The notes beneath the pieces were generated by a model. It did no database searches. It saw only the letters and a program-made list of their open reading frames with translations, and was not told the DNA's origin. Position numbers and translations under genes: made by a program. Below are positions 24,754 through 32,781 of a DNA stretch of 37,240 nt, one piece after another. How positions within the stretch are numbered: the first letter of the stretch is position 1; every line of letters starts with the position of its first letter. The stretch comes from Deltaproteobacteria bacterium (GTDB taxonomy: Bacteria; Desulfobacterota; Desulfobacteria; Desulfobacterales; JAFDCJ01). The stretch is from positions 1 to 37,240 of the forward strand of contig JAFDCJ010000013.1 in assembly GCA_019312835.1 (NCBI GenBank), read 5' to 3'.

Positions 24754-25593
24754 ATGATCATCGACGTTCACACCCATATTTTTCCAGCCGAAATTCGCCG
24801 GAACAGGGGAAAATTTTTCCCATCCGAATCCGCTTTCCAGCTCTTGTACCAGTCCCCCAAAGCCCGTCTCATCGGTGGCCGGGAGCTGATCAGCGTCATG
24901 GATGCCAACGGTGTGGACCGGGCGGTGGTGTTCGGCTTTCCCTGGACCGATATCGAGCTGGCCAAGACACACAATGATTACATCCTGAACATGGCTCAAG
25001 CCTATGCCGATCGGTTCATCGGACTGGGCTGTTTCGACCCGGCCAGCGCCGGGGCGGCGGCGGAGGCGGAGCGGTGTCTGGCCGGGGGGCTTGCCGGAAT
25101 CGGTGAGCTGGCCTTTTACAAGTCCGGCATTGACGATGTGGCCCTGGCGCAACTGGTGCCTGTCATGGGCATGTGCGCTGAGCGCAACCGGCCGGTATTG
25201 ATCCATACCAATGAACCGGTGGGGCATGACTACCACGGGAAGACCCCGATTACCCTGTCGCAAATTTACGGACTGATCAGACGCTTTGCCGACAACAAAA
25301 TCGTTCTGGCCCACTGGGGCGGTGGGCTGTTTTTCTATGCCCTGATGAAAAAAGAGGTCAAACAAATCCTGCAAAATGTGTACTTTGACACCGCCGCCTC
25401 TCCCTATCTTTATGATCCCGAAGTTTATCAAATGGCCATCAATTTGGTGGGTATCGACAAAATCCTGTTCGGAAGTGATTACCCCCTGTTGGCACCTGAA
25501 AAATATTTCAGTGAAATGCAACAAGCCGGTCTATCCCGGAAGCAAATCAGTCAAATTTGTGGATTGAATGCCCAACGCCTTTTCAATCTGTAA
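24754..25593 (+). CDS. Amidohydrolase family protein (amidohydrolase 2 type)
   Basis: The protein has 279 residues and forms a predicted metal-dependent TIM barrel. Metal-site residues include His6 and His8 in IIDVHTHIF, a GELAFYK segment, LIHTNEP, LAHWGGG and the late Asp in FGSDYPL. Members hydrolyse or decarboxylate small molecules; the substrate is unknown. The stop is followed 31 bases later by the start of a DUF362 gene on the same strand, so the two are probably co-transcribed. I see no convincing promoter just upstream. Confidence 0.88.
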   Translation: MIIDVHTHIFPAEIRRNRGKFFPSESAFQLLYQSPKARLIGGRELISVMDANGVDRAVVFGFPWTDIELAKTHNDYILNMAQAYADRFIGLGCFDPASAGAAAEAERCLAGGLAGIGELAFYKSGIDDVALAQLVPVMGMCAERNRPVLIHTNEPVGHDYHGKTPITLSQIYGLIRRFADNKIVLAHWGGGLFFYALMKKEVKQILQNVYFDTAASPYLYDPEVYQMAINLVGIDKILFGSDYPLLAPEKYFSEMQQAGLSRKQISQICGLNAQRLFNL

Positions 25594-25624
25594 TTTCCAA
25601 GCCGTTTCAATCTGGAGGATGTCT

Positions 25625-26953
25625 ATGAGCAAAAATCTGGTTGCCATCGTGCGCTATGACGAACCCCTGGAATCAGTGCGCCAAGCCGTTGAGCTCTCCC
25701 GGGGACTGGATCACCTGCCGTCCAAGGCAAAGGTGTTCATCAAGCCCAATATCGTGTTCTGGACCAGGGCCGTCCCGTTTCCCAAATGGGGGGTCATCAC
25801 CACCTCCCGGGTGGTGGAGGACGTGATCGTTCTTTTAAAGGAGCGCGGTATCGATGACATTACCGTCGGGGAGGGCATGGTCACCATGAATCCCAGGGAC
25901 CTGGCCACACCGGCCCACGCCTATGAAACCCTTGGCTACGGGAAGATGAAGCAAAAATACGGCATTAACGTTATGAATATTTTCGAGCGCCCCTTTAAAA
26001 AAGTGGATTTCGGCGATGGGGTCGTGCTGCGCTTCAACGCCGATGCGCTGGACAGCGATTTTGTGGTGGATTTGCCCGTCATGAAAGCCCACAACCAGAC
26101 GGTGGTCAGCCTGGGAATAAAAAACCTCAAAGGGTTGATTGACATCCCCTCCCGCAAAAAATGCCACAACATGACCCCGGGAAGGGATCTGCACTTCTGG
26201 GTGTCCAAATTGGCCGACAAAATGCCGCCCATGTTGACCCTCCAGGATGGCATTTTTACCAACGAGCGGGGCCCGGGACCTGACGGCAAACTGCATCGCT
26301 CGAACCTGCTGGTGGCCTCGGCCGATGTGCTGTCAGCCGACCTGGTGGGCGCAGCCGTGCTGGGTTACAGCCCCGAGCAGGTACCCCACCTGATGCATGC
26401 CGCCGAAAACCACGGGCGTCCCTGGGACTTTTCAGATATCGAAGTGGTCGGTGAAAGCATCGACGCGGTTGCGCGTCATCATGCCTATGACTTTGAATAC
26501 AGTGAAACCGCTGAAGTAATTCTGCCCACACCGCTGGTCAAGCAGGGCCTCAAAGGGGTTTTTTACCAGAAGTACGATCTTTCCATGTGCACCTATTGCT
26601 CCCAGGTCAACGGCCTGATGATGTCCGCCATTCGCTTTGCGTGGAAGGGCAAAGCCTGGGATGATGTCGAGATTCTGACCGGAAAATCCATGCAGCCGAG
26701 CCCGGGCAAGAAAAAGACCATCTTGTTGGGCAAATGCATCTATCAGGCTCACAAGGACAATCCCGGCATCCAGGAGGCCATCGCCATCAAGGGCTGTCCG
26801 CCGAAAACCGAAGATATGCTCAAAGCCCTGCACCGGGCCGGGATCGAAGCCGACCCCGGGTTGTTTGAGAATGTTGAAGCCCTGCCCGGATTCTTTATGG
26901 GACGCTACCAGGGCCAATTAGAATATGATGAGGGGTTTTTTCAGGTGGAATAA
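25625..26953 (+). CDS. DUF362 domain-containing protein (no ferredoxin domain)
   Basis: The protein has 442 residues from the ATG at 25625, which has GGAGG seven bases upstream; an earlier in-frame ATG inside the amidohydrolase gene is unlikely. The DUF362 core is recognisable: KVFIKPNIVF, VVEDVIVLLKERG, VVDLPVMKAHNQTVVSLGIKNLKG and the LSADLVGAAVLGY stretch. Cys residues occur in MCTYCSQ, GKCIYQ and KGCPP, which might bind a metal or cluster but do not form a classic ferredoxin pattern. The biochemical function of DUF362 is not established. It sits in a probable two-gene operon with the amidohydrolase. A second DUF362 protein with a ferredoxin domain is encoded at 32782. Confidence 0.88.
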   Translation: MSKNLVAIVRYDEPLESVRQAVELSRGLDHLPSKAKVFIKPNIVFWTRAVPFPKWGVITTSRVVEDVIVLLKERGIDDITVGEGMVTMNPRDLATPAHAYETLGYGKMKQKYGINVMNIFERPFKKVDFGDGVVLRFNADALDSDFVVDLPVMKAHNQTVVSLGIKNLKGLIDIPSRKKCHNMTPGRDLHFWVSKLADKMPPMLTLQDGIFTNERGPGPDGKLHRSNLLVASADVLSADLVGAAVLGYSPEQVPHLMHAAENHGRPWDFSDIEVVGESIDAVARHHAYDFEYSETAEVILPTPLVKQGLKGVFYQKYDLSMCTYCSQVNGLMMSAIRFAWKGKAWDDVEILTGKSMQPSPGKKKTILLGKCIYQAHKDNPGIQEAIAIKGCPPKTEDMLKALHRAGIEADPGLFENVEALPGFFMGRYQGQLEYDEGFFQVE

Positions 26954-26961
26954 GGTTTAGT

Positions 26962-27036
26962 AGGGTATAAGGGATAAGGTGTAAGGTCTGGCATTCTGAC
27001 GTTCGACCTCATACCTTAGACCTTTTACCTTCTACC
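26962..27036. repeat. Heptad array with facing arms (theme AAGGTGT / CCTTCTA)
   Basis: The left arm is AGGGTAT, AAGGGAT, AAGGTGT, AAGGTCT (26962-26989). The right arm is CCTCATA, CCTTAGA, CCTTTTA, CCTTCTA, CC (27007-27036). Each arm has four units, complementary in consensus across 17 bases. It lies between the convergent DUF362 and thiN genes. Confidence 0.85.
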
Positions 27037-27079
27037 AGATGGTCCCAGCGAACATGCACCCACGGCAACTGGAGTGGAT

Positions 27080-27736
27080 TTAGGAATCACGCTCTGGCAA
27101 CCGGGCAATACATACCAGCAGGCAGCCGCTTCTGAGCTCAACCGCGGCGATGCGGCCGGCGAACACGTTGCTGATGCCGCGGGTTGAGCCGAGCGGCAGG
27201 GTGGCCTTTTCAAGGGGGTATTCCAGACCGGACAGGGTGATGCCGTCGGCCGAACCGTGCAGCGGTGCCAGCGAGAGCACATCCCCGGGCCGACCGCTGA
27301 ATACGGCCTTTTGCCCGCCGGCCAGGCAGGTGATTTCCTGGCGGCCATCCATAATCCGCGTTCGAACATCTTTCAGAGAAGGGGTCGTGAGCACCAGGAC
27401 ATTGGCCAGGGTCATGTCCCAGCGTTTGCCGAGGGCGCCCAGAATGATGATTTCCGAGGCCTTGCGATCCAGGGCTTCTTGCAACGCCAGCTCCAGGTCG
27501 GTTTCGTCTTTGCGCGGCGGGTAGGCTTTGATTTCGACCCCCTTCGATTCAAGATCCGCCAGGGTCTCCGGTTCCAGAGAATCCAGATCGCCCACCACAA
27601 CATGAGGGGACACCCCCCTGGCCAGGCAGTGGTGGGTCCCGCCGTCGGCTGCGATAATCAGGTCAGTTGTGGGTGCTAATTCAAAGCCGGCCGGCCATTT
27701 CTCCAGAATTCCATTTGCAAAGATGATTGCGCGCAT
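27080..27736 (-). CDS. thiN: Thiamine pyrophosphokinase
   Basis: The protein has 218 residues and transfers pyrophosphate from ATP to thiamine, giving TPP. Family motifs are IIAADGGTHHCL, VVGDLDSL, YPPRKDETDLELAL and IILGALGKRWDMTLANV; the C-terminal beta domain includes LSGLEYPL and TRGISN, which line the thiamine site. GAGG stands six bases before the ATG. It is the last gene of the thiBPQ operon behind a TPP riboswitch, so imported thiamine is directly activated. An 18-base perfect palindrome lies between it and thiQ. Confidence 0.95.
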   Translation of the reverse strand: MRAIIFANGILEKWPAGFELAPTTDLIIAADGGTHHCLARGVSPHVVVGDLDSLEPETLADLESKGVEIKAYPPRKDETDLELALQEALDRKASEIIILGALGKRWDMTLANVLVLTTPSLKDVRTRIMDGRQEITCLAGGQKAVFSGRPGDVLSLAPLHGSADGITLSGLEYPLEKATLPLGSTRGISNVFAGRIAAVELRSGCLLVCIARLPERDS

Positions 27737-27747
27737 CGCTATCCTCT

Positions 27748-27765
27748 ATCTTAAATATTTAAGAT
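27748..27765. promoter_or_regulatory. Perfect 18-bp palindrome at the thiQ-thiN junction
   Basis: ATCTTAAATATTTAAGAT is fully self-complementary and spans the thiQ stop codon. It could be an operator, a processing hairpin or chance in AT-rich sequence. Confidence 0.35.
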
Positions 27766-28814
27766 GACTCAATAACTACCATGCCGGATGGTTTCAGGTT
27801 CAGATCCACCTGTCGGCCGACGGCCGGCGGGGGGGTTTCATTGGGCAGATCAAATACCATTTTCACCCCCGACGACATGTCGACCCCAATCCGGTAGCTT
27901 TGCCCGGTAAACAGCCGGGATGACACCCGGCCTGAAATTACCGGCATTGGTGCCGGGCTGGAATCGGGCGATGCCACCCGGGCGCATTCAGGGCGCAGGA
28001 CCAGGGTGACTGAATTTTGCGTCACATCCGACAACAGGGGCGGATAAAAAAGTCCCACATCGGTTTGGACACCGCCATCGGGTGTTATATTGCCGGGCAG
28101 CAGATTTTTAAAACCCAGAAAACGGGCCACAAACATGCTTTGGGGATGCAGGTAAAGTTTTTCGGGTGAATCGACCTGCTCCAGCCGGCCCCGGTTCATG
28201 ACCGCAATTTTATCGGCCACGGCCAGGGCCTCGGACTGATCGTGGGTCACAAATATGGCTGTCATGTTCAAGGTTTTGAGAATGACCCGAATTTCCAGCA
28301 TCAGGCGTTCACGCAGGGCGCGGTCGAGGGCGCCCAGCGGTTCATCCAGCATCAGCAATCCCGGTCGGGGCGCCAGGCTGCGGGCCAGGGCCACGCGCTG
28401 GCGCTCGCCACCGGACAGGTCAGCGACATTGCGCCCGGCCTTGTCGGTCAAACCGACGAGCTCCAACATCTCCTGGGTCAACCGCTGAATTTCATCGGGT
28501 GGTTTTTTTTGAACCTGGGGGCCGAAAGCGATATTGTCATAGACGCTCTTGTGGGGAAACAGGGCAAATTCCTGGAACATCAATCCGAACTGGCGCCGAT
28601 GGGGTGCCACGCCCTCCAGGTCCTTGCCGTCAAAGATAATCTGCCCCTCATCGGGCTGCTCCAAACCGGCGACCAGCCGCAACAGGGTCGTCTTGCCGCT
28701 GCCCGATGGGCCCAAAAGGCACAGGATACGGCCGCGTTCCAGGGTAAGGCTGATACCTTTTACCGCGGGTTGTTCATAAATTTTTGTCAGGTTTCTCAGC
28801 TCGAGCAGGGCCAC
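27759..28814 (-). CDS. thiQ: Thiamine ABC transporter, ATP-binding protein
   Basis: The protein has 351 residues and starts with GTG at 28814, which has GGAG nine bases upstream. It shows Walker A LGPSGSGKTT (34-43), a Q-loop FQEFALFP, the signature LSGGERQR, Walker B LLMLDEPLGALD and switch His FVTHDQS. A C-terminal TOBE-like domain (about 240-351) makes it longer than E. coli ThiQ (about 230) and more like FbpC/PotA ATPases. The thiamine role is inferred from the TPP riboswitch, the thiB-like gene and thiN in the same operon. A palindromic repeat is inserted between it and thiP. Confidence 0.9.
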   Translation of the reverse strand: MALLELRNLTKIYEQPAVKGISLTLERGRILCLLGPSGSGKTTLLRLVAGLEQPDEGQIIFDGKDLEGVAPHRRQFGLMFQEFALFPHKSVYDNIAFGPQVQKKPPDEIQRLTQEMLELVGLTDKAGRNVADLSGGERQRVALARSLAPRPGLLMLDEPLGALDRALRERLMLEIRVILKTLNMTAIFVTHDQSEALAVADKIAVMNRGRLEQVDSPEKLYLHPQSMFVARFLGFKNLLPGNITPDGGVQTDVGLFYPPLLSDVTQNSVTLVLRPECARVASPDSSPAPMPVISGRVSSRLFTGQSYRIGVDMSSGVKMVFDLPNETPPPAVGRQVDLNLKPSGMVVIESS

Positions 28815-28833
28815 ATCAGTAGTCTCCAGGGCT

Positions 28834-28981
28834 TAGAAGTGGTTTCAAAACCCCATCTAACGCCCAAATACTGCGTTGCGATTTGATTTAAAATGCTCAC
28901 GTACTAACGTGTACGCTCCGCTTCTAAATCAAATCGACGCCTTGTCTTTGGACGTGATCTGAGGTTTTGAAACCACTTCTA
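28834..28981. repeat. Palindromic MITE/REP-like element, copy 2 (148 bp), at the thiP-thiQ junction
   Basis: The ends are TAGAAGTGGTTTCAAAACC and GGTTTTGAAACCACTTCTA, perfect inverted copies for 19 bases. Inside, GATTTGATTTA faces TAAATCAAATC, and the centre folds as ACGTAC-TA-ACGTGTACG. The layout and length match 1932-2077, although most bases differ. The element supplies the last codons and stop of thiP and ends just before the thiQ ribosome binding site. Confidence 0.8.
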
Positions 28982-30626
28982 GCCTTATTTTTTCCAACAG
29001 CACAAATCCGATGGCCGTCGTCACCATTAAGATACAGCACATGGCCATAGCCTGACCGTAATTCATTGCACCGGGGTGCGTCAAGTACCGATAAATGGCT
29101 AACGGCAGGGTGGGCGTCTGGGGGCGCGCCACAAAAACAGTGGCCCCGAATTCGCCCATACTGATGGCGAATGCAAAAATAGCACCGACCACCATGGCGC
29201 GGCCCAATATCGGCCAGTCAACTGCCTGCCAGACCTTTAGCGGTGAGGCGCCCAATACGGCGGCAGCCTCCCGCAAGCTTTGAGGAATACCGCGCCAGGC
29301 CGGCAGCAGGCTGCGAATGACAAACGGAAAAGCTACCATGGCATGGGCGACAGCCGGCAACACCACAGAGGTGCGCAGGTTCAAAGGGGGTTCATCCAGG
29401 GCAATGATGAATCCAAACCCGAGGGTTACTGCCGATGTGGACAGCGGCAGCATGAAAACGGGATCGAAGAGGCCGGTCATCCAGCTGCGGCGCCCGGCCA
29501 GAAAGGCAGCCGAACACCAGCCCAGAATCAATGCTATTGCGGTGGCGGCCAGTGCAAATCCCAGGGAGTTGGCCATGGCCCTGATCGGTGTGACATACAA
29601 AATAGACTGGGCGCTGTTTTTAAACAACCCCAGATAATAGGTCAGGCCCGCTCCACTGCCCGTCAACAGTGAACTGAGCACCAGGGCTGCCAAAGGAGCG
29701 CCCAGCAACAGCAGTAGAAACGTTGTGCTGCCGCCGATCATGATGCTGTCAAAGCGGGTGCGGGCGGACGCGCGGGTGCCGTTGCGGCTCATTGCCGGCA
29801 TCAAAGAGACCGCGCTGCGTCTTTCAAGCCCGGTGTAAAGCCACATCAAAGCGAACACAAATAAAATCTGGACCAGCGATAACGCGGCGGCCATCGGCAG
29901 GTTGAACAAATGCACGGCCTGACGGTATATTTCCACCTCCACCGTGGCCAGCCGGGGACCCCCTAAAATGAGGATCACCCCGAAGCTGGTGAAACAGAAT
30001 ACGAATATCAACAGCGATGCTGCCAGAACGGAGGGCATCAGCAACGGCAGGGTAACTTTTACAAATACCTGGCGGCGGGAAGCACCCAGCATGCGGGCCG
30101 CCTCGTTGACGTCCCGCGGAAGGCGCGCCCAGAAGCCGCCCACCAGCCGCACGATCACCGTGTAGTTGTAAAATACATGGGCCAGCAAAAAAAACCACAC
30201 CGTGTGATCGATGTTGATGGGCGGCCGTTCCAGATCAAATGCCGTCATCAGGCCGGTATTCACCAGGCCCCCCGGTCCCAGCAGGGCTCTGAAGGCGGCT
30301 GCGGTGACCACGGTGGGCAGCACGAAGGGGACCGTCACCAGCGACTGCAGCATCGCCTTGCCCCTGAATTCATAACGGGCAAAGACATAGGCGCCGGGCA
30401 GGGCCAACATCAGGGTCAACAGAGTGGAAAGCCCCGCCTGCCAGGTGGTAAACCACAGCACCCGCAGATAATAGCTGTTGGCCACCAGCTGGTAGAGCTT
30501 GTCGATTTCCCAGCTACCCCGGGGGGCCAGACTCAAGCCGAAGATACTGATCAGCGGATAGAAGTAAAAGACGCCCAGAAATGCCAGGGGTGGCACGATC
30601 AGCAAATAGCGTAGAGGACTTTTCAC
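28929..30626 (-). CDS. thiP: Thiamine ABC transporter, permease (two fused permease halves)
   Basis: The protein has 565 residues with about twelve membrane helices in two BPD-transporter domains. The EAA loops that touch the ATPase read VNEAARMLGASRRQVF and LREAAAVLGASPLKVW. This matches ThiP/FbpB-type permeases, which are twice the usual length. Its start overlaps the thiB stop by four bases (ATGA). The last 15 or so residues, after EKIRL, are encoded by the palindromic element at 28834-28981, so the native C-terminus was replaced or extended by the repeat; this tail is unlikely to be functional but seems tolerated. Confidence 0.92.
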   Translation of the reverse strand: MKSPLRYLLIVPPLAFLGVFYFYPLISIFGLSLAPRGSWEIDKLYQLVANSYYLRVLWFTTWQAGLSTLLTLMLALPGAYVFARYEFRGKAMLQSLVTVPFVLPTVVTAAAFRALLGPGGLVNTGLMTAFDLERPPINIDHTVWFFLLAHVFYNYTVIVRLVGGFWARLPRDVNEAARMLGASRRQVFVKVTLPLLMPSVLAASLLIFVFCFTSFGVILILGGPRLATVEVEIYRQAVHLFNLPMAAALSLVQILFVFALMWLYTGLERRSAVSLMPAMSRNGTRASARTRFDSIMIGGSTTFLLLLLGAPLAALVLSSLLTGSGAGLTYYLGLFKNSAQSILYVTPIRAMANSLGFALAATAIALILGWCSAAFLAGRRSWMTGLFDPVFMLPLSTSAVTLGFGFIIALDEPPLNLRTSVVLPAVAHAMVAFPFVIRSLLPAWRGIPQSLREAAAVLGASPLKVWQAVDWPILGRAMVVGAIFAFAISMGEFGATVFVARPQTPTLPLAIYRYLTHPGAMNYGQAMAMCCILMVTTAIGFVLLEKIRLEVVSKPQITSKDKASI

Positions 30627-31666
30627 CTTAAAACCACATCGGTCCAGGATTCAATCCACCTTTCCCGGCCGTTTTCGATTTGTTCCGGTGTCAACAGAAC
30701 CGGGTTTTGGGCCTGGCGGGTATATTTGCGAAATACTTCCGGCAGCGGCGTGCCGGGCACAGCCGGAAAAACCCACATATTCAGGGGGATGTCTTGTTGC
30801 AACTCAGGACTTAACATGAAATCCACCAGTTTGCGGGCCAGATCCGGCTGCCGGGTACCCTTGAGAATGCCGACGAATTCGATTTGCCGGAAAGCCGCTG
30901 CAGAGCCGAGCACCGCCGCGGTTGGCGAATCGTCCAACGGTTTATCGCTGTAATGTACCTCGGCGGCCGGACTGCTGGCATAGCTGACGACGATAGGCCG
31001 GGTGCCGCCTTTGGCCCGGCTAAACTGACCGTAGTAGGCGTCGGACCAGCCCGGGGAGACATAGACATCGTTGGCACGCAGTTTGCGCCAGAAATCAAGG
31101 GCGCCCTGTTCGCCGTACTTGCCGATGGTGGACAGCAAAAAGGCCAGCCCGGGAGATGAGGTCGCCGGGTTCTGGACAACGGTCAGGCTTTTGTACGCGG
31201 GTTTGACCAGATCGTCCGGCGTCTGGGGCGGCGCCAGTTGTTTGCCGGCAAACCAGCTCTTATCGTAGTTCAGGCACACATCGCCGAAATCTACCGGCAA
31301 AAGCCTGTTCTGCGGGTCCAGCTTCAGCGCATCCGGTATGTCAGCTAATTTGGGCGACGCATAGGCGACAAAAATATCGGCCGCCAGCGCCCGGCTCATA
31401 AAGGTATTGTCCACACCGAAGAAGACATCGGCCAGGGGATTGGCTTTGGACAGGATGGCCTGGTTGAGGGCTGCGCCGGCATCGCCGCCTTTTAGGATCT
31501 TGAGCGTGACGCCGTGTTTTTCTTCAAAGGTTTTCAGCAAATCCTTGCTGACCGCGAAACTGTCGTGGGTCATCAAGGTCAAAACCGGCCGGCTTTCTGC
31601 GGTGACGGCCTGCAACGCCAGGCCCTGAATCATCACCAATAAACAAATAATTAGCCACTTTTTCAT
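30623..31666 (-). CDS. thiB: Thiamine ABC transporter, substrate-binding protein
   Basis: The protein has 347 residues. A signal peptide (about 1-23, with cleavage near TAES) exports it to the periplasm. The mature protein matches the ThiB/TbpA style: LTLMTHDSFAVS, NPLADVFFGVDNTF, LLPVDFGDVCLNYDK, NPATSSPGLAFL, VYVSPGWSDAYYGQF and LNMWVFPAVPGTPLP. E. coli ThiB binds thiamine, TMP and TPP. AAGGGGG seven bases before the ATG is a strong ribosome binding site. It is the first gene after the TPP riboswitch and terminator, with about 75 bases between. Confidence 0.95.
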   Translation of the reverse strand: MKKWLIICLLVMIQGLALQAVTAESRPVLTLMTHDSFAVSKDLLKTFEEKHGVTLKILKGGDAGAALNQAILSKANPLADVFFGVDNTFMSRALAADIFVAYASPKLADIPDALKLDPQNRLLPVDFGDVCLNYDKSWFAGKQLAPPQTPDDLVKPAYKSLTVVQNPATSSPGLAFLLSTIGKYGEQGALDFWRKLRANDVYVSPGWSDAYYGQFSRAKGGTRPIVVSYASSPAAEVHYSDKPLDDSPTAAVLGSAAAFRQIEFVGILKGTRQPDLARKLVDFMLSPELQQDIPLNMWVFPAVPGTPLPEVFRKYTRQAQNPVLLTPEQIENGRERWIESWTDVVLR

Positions 31667-31741
31667 AAACAGCCCCCTTCGTTAACTGGAACGTTTGATG
31701 TTGGAATTGGTGACGGAAGATGGGAAAGCGGCTTTGAGGGC

Positions 31742-31765
31742 AAAAAAAAGCCCTCGGCAGAGGGC
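31742..31765 (-). terminator. Riboswitch-controlled intrinsic terminator
   Basis: On the minus strand, GCCCTC-TGCC-GAGGGC (31765-31750) is followed by eight T residues (31749-31742). It lies between the TPP aptamer and thiB, so TPP binding probably favours this terminator and stops transcription of thiBPQ-thiN. Confidence 0.85.
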
Positions 31766-31781
31766 GGTGCAGATCTGAGTG

Positions 31782-31880
31782 TTTTCCTCCACCGGCATTA
31801 TCCGGATCAGGTTCAACGGTCGGATCCATATTGGTTGACAGGATCCCTCTCAGCCCGATTTTTTCCGAGCTCCCGACAAG
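31782..31880 (-). promoter_or_regulatory. TPP riboswitch (THI element)
   Basis: Read on the minus strand it has the conserved THI-box parts in order: the opening stem CTTGTCGGGAGCTC, GGGCTGAGAGGGA, then GACCGTTGAACCTGATC, CGGATAATGCCGG and TGGAGG. CTGAGAGG and ACCTGATC...GGATAATGCCGG are the pyrimidine- and pyrophosphate-sensing cores. The intrinsic terminator follows within 20 bases, indicating control by premature termination. It governs the thiB operon. Confidence 0.96.
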
Positions 31881-31902
31881 TTGCCGGTGAAGTATGACGT
31901 AA

Positions 31903-31931
31903 TTTATATCAGATGTCCAGACTTTTCTGAA
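31903..31931 (-). promoter_or_regulatory. Promoter of the thiamine operon
   Basis: On the minus strand, TTCAGA (31931-31926) is followed after 17 bases by an extended -10, TGA-TATAAA (hexamer 31908-31903). The start would be near 31896, about 15 bases before the TPP aptamer. Confidence 0.6.
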
Positions 31932-31965
31932 AAGCCCGGCAAATTACTGCGCCAATCCTCGAAGC

Positions 31966-32649
31966 TCAAAGATGGATGTGGCGCAGCTGCTGCAAAATCG
32001 GCTCGATTTTTTCGCGGTGCTCGGGTGGAATCATCAGCACCTTCAGCTCCCAATTAACGATCAGGCCATTGGCTTCGCAATTCAACTTGCCGTTTTCGTA
32101 GGCGCGCCGATTGTCATTGGTTGCCATGACCAGCAGCACGTCGAGTAAATTGCCCGAGCAGCCCTCGGCATCGAGGTGCTCGATGACCTGCAAAAAAACC
32201 GTGTTGACCGAGGCCGTAAAATCGTCGATATCGGCATAGCCGAGCTCGCCGCAGTTCTGACGCGAAACAAAACACCGGCAGCCAAAGGGACGCAGGTCGT
32301 AGATGGTGCAAAGATCGTTGTCGAGCAGGGCGCAGTCCTGCCCCTGGTCGGTGCTATCTTCGGCGGGGATTTTGGCGGACGCCGCGCACAGCTCGGCCAT
32401 GCGGTTGGTGGTGAGCAAGGGCTTAAACCGGGGTATCTCCTCAATTGATTTCAGGCGGGTGCTGAGCGCCTGCCTGCCGCTTGCCGTTATGCCATCCATG
32501 ATTTTACAGGCTTCAAGGGTGGTCATCGTCACGTTGGCGGTGCAGCAATGGGCGCAGCTGGCCTCGCAGGCCAGATCCAGGGCCGCACTATAATCATCAT
32601 AAATTTGATACACCTGGTTTAACGCTTCCAGTCTTTTTGCAAGTGACAC
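31966..32649 (-). CDS. YkgJ-type cysteine cluster protein
   Basis: The protein has 227 residues. A CxxxCxxCC motif near residue 30 (CEASCAHCC) and further Cys in DCALLDNDLCTIYDLRPFGCRCF define the family, thought to bind zinc or iron; some members are linked to Fe-S or metal handling. The second block, CTIYxxRPxxCR, is the family hallmark. The role is not established. It is transcribed away from the DUF362/ferredoxin gene, which starts 132 bases away, and the two may share a regulatory region. Confidence 0.85.
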   Translation of the reverse strand: MSLAKRLEALNQVYQIYDDYSAALDLACEASCAHCCTANVTMTTLEACKIMDGITASGRQALSTRLKSIEEIPRFKPLLTTNRMAELCAASAKIPAEDSTDQGQDCALLDNDLCTIYDLRPFGCRCFVSRQNCGELGYADIDDFTASVNTVFLQVIEHLDAEGCSGNLLDVLLVMATNDNRRAYENGKLNCEANGLIVNWELKVLMIPPEHREKIEPILQQLRHIHL

Positions 32650-32781
32650 GATTTTTCCTCTTTATAATTTTTGATTTATTTCGTAATTAAAGGAGATTTT
32701 ATATATAGATCAAGGAAAATCGATTTCGAATTCTGTCTTGATGTCACTACTGATGCTATTTTTTATCATCGGAGGATCTGT

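Noticed and set aside
24661-25524. A 287-codon open frame on the minus strand
   Set aside because: It is antisense to the amidohydrolase, whose motifs are clear, and its translation shows no domain.
15229-27036. The short tandem units as CRISPR arrays
   Set aside because: Units are 7-8 bases and contiguous, without unique spacers of about 30 bases and without cas genes.
28242-28886. A 214-codon plus-strand frame ending in EVVSKP
   Set aside because: It is antisense to thiQ; its tail comes only from the palindromic element. It did help show that both element ends encode the same residues.
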